From: Symsagittifera roscoffensis
Taxonomy: Eukaryota > Xenacoelomorpha > Acoela > Convolutidae
Direction: 5' to 3'
Assembly (NCBI RefSeq): GCF_963678635.1
Contig: NC_087062.1
Span: forward strand, 22,307,789 to 22,371,788
Length of the DNA: 64,000 nt
The translations under genes and the position numbers were made by a program. Below are positions 1 through 10,403 of the stretch, piece by piece. The notes beneath the pieces are model-generated. The model worked only from the letters and a program-made list of their open reading frames with translations, was not told the origin of the DNA and ran no database searches. The first letter of the stretch is position 1. Every line of letters begins with the position of its first letter.

Positions 1-2850
1 ACAAAACTTAACTCTCATTTTCAAAATAACGGTAAAACTTACAATTTAGTACATCATCCATTACCATTGTCACCACCAGACATCACAACTCAATCTTCAT
101 CCCATTTATTTATCACAAAAGAACATATACATAAATACAATGGATATAAAAAAAAGATCATATGTTTAAACACCTTTATTTTATTGTATACCCAGATACC
201 TGAACCTAAAATGACAAGAACCCTTCTCCCTGAACTCGACGACAAGATCTTCTTGTTACACATTATGATTGTGAGGATCACTAACAAAAAAAAACATAAA
301 TAGCAGTTAACCAGGTCACTCAATGTGATTCTGAACCACAAGATATCGAATCAACAACTGTAGTCTCTACACTTTACAGCAAAGTACAAGTCACAACTCT
401 ACAGGTTATAAATTCAAAAGAAAACTCTTCGAAAAGAAAGTACACACTTCACAAGTTTCAAAAAGAAATAAGAATATACTCAATCATGAACCTTTTTCCA
501 AAGTAAACTAGAAAAACTGTACACCTTGACACTGAAGGTTAAAAAAAGGAACTCAAACGTTTAAAAAAATTCAAGAATGAAGACGAAATTTGTAAATTGG
601 TACTTTTTCAAGTTTTTCTAGACTCCGGGCATCAAGCACAACTTGAACACCACCAAAGCAATATCCAACTAATCGATAAATTTTCTTATCATGGCGCACA
701 CGGACGTTGAACGTATGATTTAGATGATAAAAATTGGATGCCGCACATTGAAATGAAAAAAACGGTCAAAATGTAAAGCGGACACAAAAAAATCAGGCTA
801 CCAAGAATTAGTGATTTTGGATTGGCAAAATCAGCTAGAAAAGGTACAATTAACACAAAATTTAGAAGAGGATACTATACTAAATTAAGGAATACGCTTA
901 ACTTGTAAAAATTAACAAGGATTATGCGATCCCACTTCACGAACACAGGCAACAATAGTTTGGTTTCCTGAAGACACAAGTACCACATTCTAAGTCGCTA
1001 AGCCTCACGCAGGAATGAATACTTTTCGCAAGAGACACTTCATGGAATCCGTTCCTTTTGATAAAGAAAAATCCCGACCAAACAAGGTCACACGCAAACC
1101 AATCTGGAAACATTCATGGTATAGAAAATAAGTTTACACGTTTTCAAACTTACCCTGCAACTGAAGTAGCAAGCAAATACCACGAATCGTTTTTACACAT
1201 ACAATATTCAATACTTCCTGTCGAATACGAAAAAAGTTCCGACATCAAGTCAGACAAGCTAATTCTTTACATGGCAGACACAAGTAAAAATAGAGAAGAC
1301 CAAAAATCTTACATTATATAAATTTAATGGGAACATTGGAGGAAAAGCTCGTCCACAAAACCAAGATAGATCCAGGTTACAGGAACTATCAAAAAAGTCG
1401 ACACAATTTTTGGTGCTATACACCATGACACTCACTTCGATATGAAACTAGATTACACAATTAGCAGAATATCTCGATAAACATCACTTTCCGAATTACA
1501 AACAATGCATCATTTTTGTGAAATAAAATGAATGCAAATACTACAATCTCTCGCTTTAGCATTAATTAAAACACCCTACGCAAGATACCTCATAACAGGC
1601 AACCACTCAAATTTAGTTTATAACTAAGAAAACATTCTTTGGTATTACACTTGCACGAAAAACTTTCACCAATTTATGTTTTTGAAGACAAAATATGATA
1701 CTTTTTTACGCGAAACTGTTTTAGGGACACAGTTGTCTCATGTGGATCTGAAATCAACCACAATTTAATACAGCGTAACCCAAACCAATACAAATATTAT
1801 GTTCCAACTCCATACTCTACTTTAAAGCCAACTTAAAGTCATCTAGAAGCCTAAGCCTTATCGCTCGCAACCCAAGTAAATATCTACAATCAATAGGCAA
1901 ATACATCGAAACAAAAATATAACATCAGATTCGAAAACAACAAGTTCAACAATTTCTCACTAAAATAGATACAATCCAGAAACAATCAATCGAACAAAAT
2001 CTACGATAACTCGCTGGAACAGCACGTTTTTCAGACATCTAACGTCAAAAATGCAGTGGAAATTTTAGAGACATTAAAGACTATATAAACTTAAACGGAG
2101 AAAAATATTCCTTGACCCACATATTAGCGGATATAAGTAAATTTTATCTTAAAACCAATCACATACGATACTCCACAAGACAATACATATACGACACCTA
2201 CAGTACCATCACATTTACACAATTTACAAAATAATCAATATGTATCATTAGTCCCACACAGTTTTAGAAATACACTTTTGACCACCGAGCGGATACTGCA
2301 TACTAAAAACTTACAACGTAGCCCTAAATCTATTATAGCACTCCAACAACCCACTACTGACGATACATAATAACAAATTGTTGAACAACCACACACCCTA
2401 ATTTTTCGTTATCAGAACAATCATCTTTTTAGCCCACGATGAGTCACCAAGTTGGATCTCTCAACCGTTTCCTCTCCTATCCATCCAATCGCCACCGCCA
2501 CGATTCCTCATTACAATCTCAGACTTCACCTCTTCCTCTAACTCACCACGCATGGACTCAGATGATTCAAATCAAACGTTTTTAATACACTTTCTGAATT
2601 TAAAAACTCAGAAGCTGAAACTCCGATGAATTCCTCGACTCCGAGCCCAGTCCCACTAATTTTTCCCAACCACCTTTTCAACCCATAACTCCCCCTACTA
2701 CTGTTTAAACCTCTACTTTCACTTCCTCGCACACTGACGCTACCCTTATCTTTTCCCCTCTCTCCAATGTAATGCATCCGATGTACCCATCTTTATCACA
2801 GATGACCGACTAGAGCATGATTTAGATGAGTTTTCTACTCACCAGCAACA
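1..2850 (+). pseudogene. Envelope-like glycoprotein gene, decayed copy 1
   Basis: The stretch has no long open frame, but its sequence runs collinear with the minus strand of 49300-46586. Matching points are the Pro-rich segment near 60-130, a TAYTATGATTGT-type segment near 255-275, the protein segment RFQTYPATEVASKYHES in the frame open at 1058-1321 (RF.NYPETEVACKHLKS in the other copy), and the start of a Ser/Pro-rich tail near 2440-2490. The other copy shows a hydrophobic leader followed by a Tyr-Asp-Cys motif, Cys-containing segments, and a Pro/Ser-rich tail, so I infer a membrane glycoprotein of a retroelement. The likely family is a BEL/Pao-type envelope or captured viral glycoprotein, but this is a weak assignment. 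The 5' part runs off the window. It is broken by many stops and frameshifts. Confidence 0.5.
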
Positions 2851-4074
2851 AATTCATCACACTAATAACATATTAACTATTCATCATCTAACCCACTCAG
2901 CTTCAACCTCCAAATCTTATATCCCTTCTCTCTACATTGCCCCAACGCGTGCACACAGAAATTTCTTGTGTGGTTTTCTATGCAAAGATTCACTTTCAAA
3001 AATCACTCGCCCACTTTTCAAGCACTTTTTACACTCAAATCAAGTAACTCGCCACCGTAGATTTTTTTAAATAAATGAGTTACCAGTTTTACGAACTAAC
3101 TGATAACAATTTAACTTGCTTTTATGCGTGTTCAAAACATTCCTTTAACCCGATTTGAAGGAATTATAAATAAACTTAAGCAAACCAACCCAGCTTACTG
3201 ATTCCACAAAACCAAACGCATTTAAGAGAAATTATCATGGTACCCAAACCAAATCAAGCCAGATTACAACTGAATAAATTTTTCTTTTTAAAACCGCTTT
3301 CAAGTCTTATCAAAACCATTTGAAACACAAAAACATCAAAAGAACGGCACAAAAGACGACATTCTGTTTTTGATAAAAGGAAACAACTAAAGAAATATAA
3401 AGAAAAGCAACTGATAAAAAACAAAAAAAAATGAACACAAAAAAATACGTTGCTCGAAGAGACGGTAAAATTAAACACTCCTCTGGGATCACCCACCAGA
3501 ACGACGTCACTCGAATTGCATGTGCCCACCATGTGCTAAGAGCCCGGCACTCAATTTTTTTCACAGTAGCTCTAGGGTGAGCAACTCTTTATAATCACCG
3601 AAACTAATAAAATGCTTTTCCGAAAAAAACTATTAAAAATCATGAGTAAAATTGATCTCAGCAACAAGATGCAGATTTGAATACACATTGTAAAAAGGTT
3701 TCTTAGAGCAAAAAAAAAACGATCAGCAAAGGGAGATGAAAACACTCGATGACCTTCCGACTCTGGAATGGCAAATCTATTGATTTGTTGCCGTCGTCAA
3801 AACTCTCATGGGATTTAAAGTATGGAACCAGCATCGCAGCAAAAGTACCCATTGAACAAGAACATGGGTCAACTCGATGTTGAACTCACATACGAATCCT
3901 AGTCATCATCCATCCTTCACAAAACAAAATTAAAACTTCAAAAAAATCTCTAAACCCCGGATGGATGGAACCAGTTCGAAACAGCTTTTTATTTTATCCT
4001 ATTTTATTCATGATAAAATATTTCTGTAAAATACTTAAAACTAATCAATCTCGATACATAACTAACAGTTTTAA
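2851..4074. other. No gene recognised; probable 3' part of the env-bearing element
   Basis: AT-rich sequence without a convincing frame. It lies between the envelope-like remnant and the repeat at 4075-4380 and may be the 3' untranslated part of the same decayed element. Confidence 0.3.
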
Positions 4075-4380
4075 TTATTCGTAAGGCTGAAAATATTTAT
4101 AGTATCTGCCAGAACAGATTAAATTTAACTTAGAAAACAGCTGCTCTTCTTCAGAACTGTTCTTGATATCTGGCTTCGAAAATACCATTGTATACCCTTG
4201 ATCTTTTGAGACTAGGAGATATGAGAGTAAGATTAAGATTGGTATTAGACTAAGATGTTGCACGAATTTGTCCGGCCGAAAATAAGATAGCGTGACGAAC
4301 AGTCGGTGTACCTTATCTAAATTTACTCTTTGAGTGAGCCACCCCGGACTTAAACTCAATATGTCAAACATGGTTTGAAG
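4075..4380 (+). repeat. Dispersed repeat C, copy 1 (candidate LTR of the env-bearing element)
   Basis: About 300 bp shared with 43335-43640 (opposite strand) and 63270-63560 (same strand). Shared blocks include TTAGACTAAGA followed by GTTGCA, CCGGCCGAAAATAAGATAGCG and CGGTGTACC. In both places where an envelope-like remnant is seen, this repeat lies downstream of it in the same relative orientation, which fits a 3' LTR. No TG...CA ends or target duplication were identified. Confidence 0.5.
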
Positions 4381-5197
4381 TTAACCTTACTTAAATAAAC
4401 GAAGTCAGTAGGCCAGCAGTTTTTTATAAAGCTTGCTTTTTTTGATAATCTAAATCAACCTAAGAACTGACCGCGCACACGACGCTTCCAGACTGAGTAC
4501 CAATTTGTTTACAATCATTTACACTATAATAGCCAAAATACTGTTCACAAAGCAGAAAAAATAATAATAAACAGCTGAAAATGAACGCCTGTTTGAACTC
4601 TTCAGAACACTTGTAAAGTGAAAAGGAAAAAAGCAGTGTGGTCAATGTTCTCTACCAACCCCACGATCTGGAAAAAAATGCTTTTGCAAACGAAAAACTT
4701 TAGAAGTGTTAATGCGATGATCTATGATTCCGTAAAACTTGATAAAAAGACGCTCAATAAAAGCTGAACAATTAAAAGCACAATGTGTTGATCATGAAAT
4801 TGCAAAACAAAATTTCAATCCGTAAAATGCGGTGTTTTGCGACTATTGGGACCTCTGATATTTATATTTTAAACCGAAAATCTCATATTTTTATATTTTA
4901 AACCAATCAATGGAATTTTTTTTGCAGAGAGTGGCAATAGTCGTTTTCGATTGTTTATTGAGCGAATCTAGATTATAGAAACCTTGTTCAGTAAACCAAA
5001 AAAAGGTTGAATGAAGAGAAGTAGTTTATAGCACGCAAAGCAGAACCAAAAACTGATAATTACACAGAGCGAATATTGAAAGGAAACGTCATTATTGCGC
5101 AATGTTAGCTTCAAACCGCATGCTGAATTATTTGAATTTTTGATAATCAGCTCAAAATCAAAATGGAAATTAGAAAATGGATAAAAAATTGTTATTC
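4381..5197. other. No feature recognised
   Basis: AT-rich sequence. I see no coding frame with supporting features and no clear repeat boundaries. Confidence 0.3.
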
Positions 5198-6368
5198 ATT
5201 AACCTCTGGGTTGAGGTTTTTTCGATAGGACTCAGTTTGTAAAAGTGGACAATACTTTCATCAAAGTTATTAGTCAAAGTGATGTTCTGATCATTGATAT
5301 TGCTGCTAAATTGGTTGTTAACACACTAAAACGACAACAAAGGTATATGAAAAAAAACATTTCTAGTTGTCTGATTTTGAGAAAATATATACTTGAGGTA
5401 CAACCCGTAGCGAGCAAATTCTTAATTTCTGACCTGAAATACTTTAGATCTAATCTAATTTCTGGTCAGGAATTCTTTTCGAAATATTTAAGCAAAGCAG
5501 GGTTTTTCTTTTAATTCTGTTTTTCTCATCCCAATTTTGATCAGAAACTAGCTAAATCTAGGCTATTTCTAGCTAGAGAACACTCTCCAAATGGGGCTCG
5601 AACCCCTGACATTCAGCTATCTAGGCTGTTCTACTAACCACTGTGATACCTGACTTGATAATCAGTCAAAGTTTTAGCAAAATATGACTTGTGTATACTC
5701 GAAGCAAGTTTATCTCGTTGCGGTTGAGCAATGAACTGATTTCTGGTTATTTTTTTCCAAAAATTTACTTTCTTTCCACGCCGAGTACCCATGAATTCTA
5801 ATCGATTATAATGGATTTCCGAGACAAAAATAATCTTTTATAATCCATTACAGATGCAAAATTCAGACCACGAAATCGGTTATATTGCCATTGTAACCGA
5901 TTATTTTTTACAGAACTAAATTCTATTACTTTTGCAGAAATCTTGTAAATTTTGCAGAAAATTTGCAGAATGCTTGCCATGTTTTTAAATGAAAACCATG
6001 TCTCAGTTTCTCCCCTCAAGTTTTTTATACCTTTTCCAATTAGAGAGGTGGCGGTAAACTTGGGGTGTCAATCAGGGGCGGATCTAGGTTTTTCTCGAGG
6101 GGGGGGGGGGGTGGTTTTTAAAAATCTTTAAAAAAATTTGTCTAATTTTTTTGAAGTTCTCCCAAAGCACTAAAAAGTCCCTGTTTTGGCCAAACTTACT
6201 GCGGCGCAGAAATAACAAGCCAAAATTTCGAAAAAAAACTTGCCGAAAAAGTCGTTTTTAGGCACTTTGTGAAAAATTTGGACCAAAAAATTGCGTTTTT
6301 TGGCGCGCACTCCCCCCTCAATATAATGTATATTGGCATCAAAGGCGCTTTCAGAAAATTTTTTTTTT
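5198..6368 (+). repeat. 1.17-kb tandem repeat, unit 1
   Basis: Starts at ATTAACCTCTGGGTTGAGG and is repeated directly, head to tail, at 6369. It holds three recognisable parts. One is a segment with a tRNA-like pol III promoter on the minus strand (5593-5648). The second is an AATCGATTATAATGGATT-type AT segment near 5798. The third is a terminal block starting GGGGCGGATCTAGG followed by a poly-G run (about 6073-6360). The GGCGGATCTA block occurs again at 7225 and, decayed, at 8367. Confidence 0.8.
5593..5648 (-). repeat. tRNA-like pol III promoter module (SINE-head candidate), copy 1
   Basis: On the minus strand an A-box-like TATCACAGTGG is followed by a B box GGTTCGAGCCC at tRNA-like spacing, with a GGGG/CCCC T-arm. 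The acceptor stem does not pair, so this is not a functional tRNA gene. It is better read as a tRNA-derived SINE head or pol III promoter inside the larger repeat. Confidence 0.55.
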
Positions 6369-7512
6369 ATTAACCTCTGGGTTGAGGTTTTTTCGATAGG
6401 ACTCAGTTGGTAAAAGTGGACAATACCTTCATCAAAGTTCTTAGTCAAAATGCTGTTCTGATCATTGATATTGCTGTTAAATTGGTTGTTAACACACTAA
6501 AACGACAACAAAGGTATATGAAAAAAACATTTCGAGTTGTCTGATTTTGAGAAAATATATACTTGAGGTACTACCCGTACCGAGCAAATTCTTAATTTCT
6601 GACCTGAAATACTTTAGATCTAACCTAATTTCTGGTCAAGAATTCTTTTCGAAATATTTAAGCAAAGCAGGGATTTTCTTTTAATTCTGTTTTTCTCATC
6701 TTAATTTTGATCAGAAACTAGCTAAATCTAGGCTATTTCTAGCTAGAGAACACTCTCCGAATGGGGCTCGAACCCCTGACATTCAGCTATCTAGGCTGTT
6801 TTACTAACCACTGTGATACCTGACTTGATAACCAGTCAAAGTTTTAGCAAAATATGACTTGTGTATACTCGAAGCATGTTAATCTCGCTGCGGTTGAGCA
6901 ATGAACTGATTTCTGGTTATTTTTTTCCAAAAATTTACTTTCTTGCCACACCGAGTACCCATGGATTCTAATCGATTATAATGGATTTCCGAGACAAAAA
7001 TAATCTTTTATAATCCATTACAGATGCAAAATTCAGACCGCCATTGTAACCGATTATTTTTTACAGAACTAAATTCTATTACTTTTGCAGAAATCTTGTA
7101 ATTTTTGCAGGAAATTCGCAGAATGCTTGCCATGTTTTTCAATAAATACCATGTCTCAATTTCTCCCCTCAAGTTTTTTATACCTTCTCCAATTAGAGAG
7201 GGGGCGGTAAACTTGGGGTGTTAATCAGGGGCGGATCTAGGATTTTCTCGAGGGGGGGGGGTGGTTTTCAAAAATCTTTTGAAACGTTTGTCTAATTTTT
7301 TTAAAGTTCTCCCAAAGCACTAAAAAGTCCCTGTTTTGGCCAAACTTTCTGCGGCGCAGAAATAACAAGACAAAATTTCGAAAAAAAAACTTGCCAAAAA
7401 TGTCGTTTTTAGGCACTTTTTGAAAAATGTGGACCAAAAAATTGCGTTTTTTGGCGCGCGCTCCCCGCTCAATATAATGTATATTGGCATCAAAGGCGCT
7501 TTCAGAAGAATT
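6369..7512 (+). repeat. 1.17-kb tandem repeat, unit 2
   Basis: Direct copy of 5198-6368 with scattered substitutions, a short deletion near 7040 and a different poly-G length. The end is set by loss of similarity after GGCATCAAAGGCGCTTTCAGAA. Beyond it the sequence continues into AGGGTCCGTCA, which recurs near 8553 and therefore probably belongs to the GGCGGATCTA element. Confidence 0.8.
6763..6818 (-). repeat. tRNA-like pol III promoter module, copy 2
   Basis: Same A-box/B-box arrangement as at 5593-5648 in the second tandem unit, with one substitution in the intervening sequence. The acceptor stem is likewise absent. Confidence 0.55.
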
Positions 7513-8366
7513 TTAGGGTCCGTCACCAAAAACGGATGTCTAAAAAAAAGTCCAAGCAGGACCCTTTGGGTTAGTTGAAGGTTCACTTAACGACCGTTCG
7601 CCGCTTACTCCTGTTTCTGACGACCCAGATGGTCGTTTAGATCAGCACAGTCTAAAGTTTTCGTCTGTAAGTTCGAGTGAAAACTATTCTCACTCTAAAC
7701 TCTATGCCTGTTCGCAGCCCTATGCAAATGAAATTTGGCAGCAATGGTTAAGCGAATAAGTCCCACATTCAAAAAGAGAACTAAACTCACTCCGGTTCTC
7801 GCTCCTTCATGAAAGCTAGTTTGGTGTACTATAAAATCAGTATAATCGCTTCTCAATACCAGCTATTTAGCCCAGCGTATACATAGTGCGTTCCGGGAGT
7901 TCGGCAGAGTTCGATTTTCATCTAAGTCATTTTATTTGAAAATCACATTTGAAGCGAACCTGATAGAACATAAAATGCTAATGTTTTAATCGGTTCAAAA
8001 GTGGTTTGCAATTGAGTTTCTGTTATTTCATACTGATAATGAGTTCATTTTGAAAACAGGAAAATCACCAACTCAGCGCATGAACAACCCCTTTTTTGCT
8101 TGATACGTTTATTGGTGTTGTTATTTCTGTGAATTTAAATTTACTATGATTTGCCTTCTAACAGTTCTCTTGAATTAAACCGATTCTGTTTCCTGTTTTC
8201 ATTTGGTTTATAAAAAGCACAGAGTATTAAGCTTTTCCCAATCAACCTCCTACCAAATGGTAAAAGCTCTGTTTTAGTTACGAAAATTGCATCTTAACAA
8301 AGAAGAATTCGTTGTGCAAAATCTCTTAGTTGTTTTTCTGTCTCAACTCAAGATTGGCATGCCGAC
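7513..8366. other. No gene recognised
   Basis: Unique-looking AT-rich sequence. I find no supported coding frame. The first about 50 bp may still belong to the GGCGGATCTA element. Confidence 0.3.
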
Positions 8367-8610
8367 CTCGGGCGGATCTATGATTTTCACGAGAGGAAGA
8401 GGAAGATGAGTGGGGGGTTATAGGCCCTTTTTTAGGTCGACTTAATTGATTTTACGAGCTCTCTCAAAGCTCTAAAAACTCCTTTACTTTCGGCGCGCTG
8501 CCTAACTTAAAATTAGTAAATATTGGGCACCGAAAGCCCGATAATTAAATTCTAGGGTCCGTCAATAGGTCCAAAACGGATAACTCAAACTTTTAAAAAG
8601 GGGTGAACCT
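8367..8610 (+). repeat. GGCGGATCTA element, third and decayed copy
   Basis: Begins GGGCGGATCTATGATTTTC and keeps, in order, a CTCTCAAAGCTCTAAAAA-type block, a GGCACCGAAAGC block and AGGGTCCGTCA. These match the blocks at 7225-7530 in the same order, with a G-rich run at the same place. It is clearly diverged from the two tandem copies. Confidence 0.55.
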
Positions 8611-8842
8611 TTAAGTCGGCTGGGGGTCAAATCCCTGAGGGGGGATGGGAGGGCATCCACACACCCCCTAAGTCCGCTGGTGATAAGGACCAATCAGGCG
8701 ATGACAATTATTATTGCTATTCACCTTTACCTAAAAAACAGCAACTCGTTACGCGACCAAAATGATGATTATGTGAGTAGTGAGGAAGATAGTGGAAATT
8801 AGTTGATCTTTGTTCAATTGGTTTCGGCTGCTCATGCAGTTG

Positions 8843-8848
8843 TTTATT
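8843..8848 (-). terminator. Polyadenylation signal AATAAA
   Basis: AATAAA on the minus strand about 31 nt downstream of the stop codon of the secreted-protein gene at 8879-9430. Confidence 0.6.
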
Positions 8849-8878
8849 CACTAAAGGTCTCTTAGTATTCAGAAAACG

Positions 8879-9430
8879 TTATTGTTCTTCGAAGGTAGGC
8901 GTGATGTTTTCTTCACTCGTGGTATCAACGGCAGAAATGATGTTTTCTTCACTCGTGGTATCAACGGCAGGAGTGATGTTTTCTTCACTCGTGGTATCAA
9001 CGGCAGAAATGATGCTTTCTTCACTCGTTGTTTCGGGGACAGGGGTGGTGTTTTCTTCACTCGTGGTATCAACGGCAGGAGTGATGTTTTCTTCACTCGT
9101 GGTATCAACGGCAGAAATGATGTTTTCTTCACTCGTTGTTTCGAGGACAGGGGTGGTGTTTTCTTCACTCGTTGTTTCGAGGGCAGGGGTTGTCTTTCTC
9201 ACTATGCACAATTGATTGCGAGAACAGTACTCGTCGTCTCTACAGTAGCTGTCGGATAAACATCCTATCTGCCTTATGCAAAAGCCTCTATCGCCGCACA
9301 TTTGATTCCAACCGCAATCTAAGTCGCTAGAACACTCCCATCCCGCTCGTTCTTCAAGGACAAACCCCATGACAGAGTTTGATACCACAGCGAAGATTGA
9401 AATCGCTATCAAGCTGGTTTTGGGAATCAT
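8879..9430 (-). CDS. Secreted Cys-rich protein with 12-residue Thr/Ser/Glu repeats
   Basis: 183 codons. The ATG at 9430 is preferred over the upstream TTG at 9481, because only from 9430 does the protein open with a signal peptide (MIPKTSLIAISIFAVVSNSV). It also places the start about 50 nt downstream of a TATA box. After the signal come two modules with four Cys each in a C-x5-C-x5-C-x5-C pattern (ECSSDLDC... and GCLSDSYC...). Then follow about eight 12-residue repeats built on ETTSEEN / VDTTSEEN, which would suit a glycosylated, acidic stalk. AATAAA follows the stop. No membrane anchor is visible. The function is unknown; the Cys modules recall EB-like or other small extracellular disulfide modules. 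The motif E-C-x2-D-x2-C and the mature start Phe-Val are shared with 55603-55818, suggesting paralogy. The frame is intact. Confidence 0.75.
   Translation of the reverse strand: MIPKTSLIAISIFAVVSNSVMGFVLEERAGWECSSDLDCGWNQMCGDRGFCIRQIGCLSDSYCRDDEYCSRNQLCIVRKTTPALETTSEENTTPVLETTSEENIISAVDTTSEENITPAVDTTSEENTTPVPETTSEESIISAVDTTSEENITPAVDTTSEENIISAVDTTSEENITPTFEEQ
8893..9190. repeat. 36-bp coding minisatellite
   Basis: About eight direct 36-bp units (12 codons each) inside the secreted-protein gene. Units alternate between types encoding IISAVD, ITPAVD and TPVLE/TPVPE, so there is higher-order periodicity, as expected from unequal exchange. All units keep the reading frame. Confidence 0.85.
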
Positions 9431-9477
9431 GTTTGATTGACTCCAAATTTTTTGGAAGGAAGCAAATATTCCTTCAA

Positions 9478-9583
9478 TCAATTTTATATATTTCCCTCTA
9501 AATTTAAAAAAAAATATTGTGGAATGACTTTATCAATTTTATATATTTCCCTCTAAATTTTAAAAAGTATTGTGGAATGACTT
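9478..9583 (-). promoter_or_regulatory. Duplicated TATA-box promoter segment
   Basis: A segment of about 54 bp is present twice in tandem (about 9478-9531 and 9532-9583) directly upstream of the secreted-protein gene on the minus strand. Each copy carries a TATATAAAA box on the minus strand (near 9482-9490 and 9537-9545) and the block AAGTCATTCCACAATA. The proximal TATA lies 50-60 nt upstream of the chosen ATG, which fits a short 5' leader. Confidence 0.6.
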
Positions 9584-9856
9584 AAATTCGCACGAGCTTT
9601 GACATCAGCGCTGTCCTACCAGAAAATAGCTGAAAAATTAATCAGGATTTCAACTCTTAACTTTTTTCCATCCAAACCACCCCCCCCCCCTAGCCCACAT
9701 TTGCAGGCCTTTTTTCCTTACCCCCACCTCACACAAGCATCATTTTTATGGTCTAACGAGTGGTTTTACATGGTTGATTATGAAGACCAATTATGTTTGT
9801 CATTGCCTAATTAGTATGCATGTCACTTTTCATGACATTCGGACAATTAAATTATT

Positions 9857-10295
9857 GGCTCTTTTTCCTCCTCCCCCCCCCCCCCCCACCTCACACGACC
9901 TTCAATATATTAGTGTAACGAGTGGGGCTCTTTTTCCTTCCCCCCTCACCTGCAAATTTTTACATGTAAATTTGTTGACTACATTGTCCGATTGCTATGA
10001 AAATTTACATACAGACTAATAAGGTCACGACAAACATATTTGGTCTGCATACTCAACCTCGTAAAACCACTCGTTACGCTAATATATTGAAGGTCGTGTG
10101 AGGTGGGGGGGGGGGGGGCGTGGGGGAGGAAAAAGAGCCACGAGTGGTTTTGCTAGGTTGAGTATGAAGACCAAATATGTTTATCGTGGCCTTATTAGTC
10201 TGTATGTAAATTTTCATAGCAATCGGACAATGTAGTCAACAAATTTACATGTAAAAATTTGCAGGTGAGGGGGGGGGGGGGAAGGAAAAAGAGCC
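9857..10295 (-). mobile_element. hAT-like MITE family A, middle nested copy
   Basis: Terminal repeats GGCTCTTTTTCC...GGAAAAAGAGCC with long C/G runs just inside. The flanking 8-bp duplication AAATTATT / AAATTAAT (9849-9856, 10296-10303) matches at 7 of 8 positions. It is interrupted by the copy at 9926-10139. Confidence 0.85.
9926..10139 (+). mobile_element. hAT-like MITE family A, innermost copy
   Basis: 214 bp with terminal repeats GGCTCTTTTTCC / GGAAAAAGAGCC. A perfect 8-bp duplication ACGAGTGG flanks it (9918-9925, 10140-10147). The target is the middle copy of the same family, so this is a self-nested insertion. Used here as the reference + orientation for family A. Confidence 0.9.
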
Positions 10296-10403
10296 AAATT
10301 AATAATTTCATTTATAAAAAGTTTCAAGTGGGGGTAAAAGGAAAAAGAGCCCATTTGCACTTCATTTTGAAAAATTAATTTTACGTTGTCATAAATGTAA
10401 TCA

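Larger units (their letters stand above)
9706..10351 (-). mobile_element. hAT-like MITE family A, outermost of three nested copies
   Basis: Ends GGCCTTTTTTCC...GGAAAAAGAGCC. It is flanked by a perfect 8-bp duplication CATTTGCA (9698-9705 and 10352-10359), the length typical of hAT transposons. It is interrupted by the copy at 9857-10295. Orientation is relative to the inner copy. No coding capacity. Confidence 0.85.

Noticed and set aside
5593-5648. Functional tRNA gene on the minus strand
   Set aside because: A and B boxes are present, but the 5' and 3' acceptor strands do not pair and the T stem has a mismatch. It lies in a repeated unit, so a tRNA-derived module is the better reading.
8882-9259. 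Open frames of 104-125 codons on the plus strand
   Set aside because: They are antisense shadows of the in-frame 36-bp repeat of the secreted-protein gene. Any repeat unit divisible by three opens all frames without stops.
9674-9692. Poly-C and poly-G runs as sequencing artefacts
   Set aside because: They occur at fixed positions just inside the terminal repeats of MITE family A in every copy, so they are part of the element, although their exact lengths may be unreliable.
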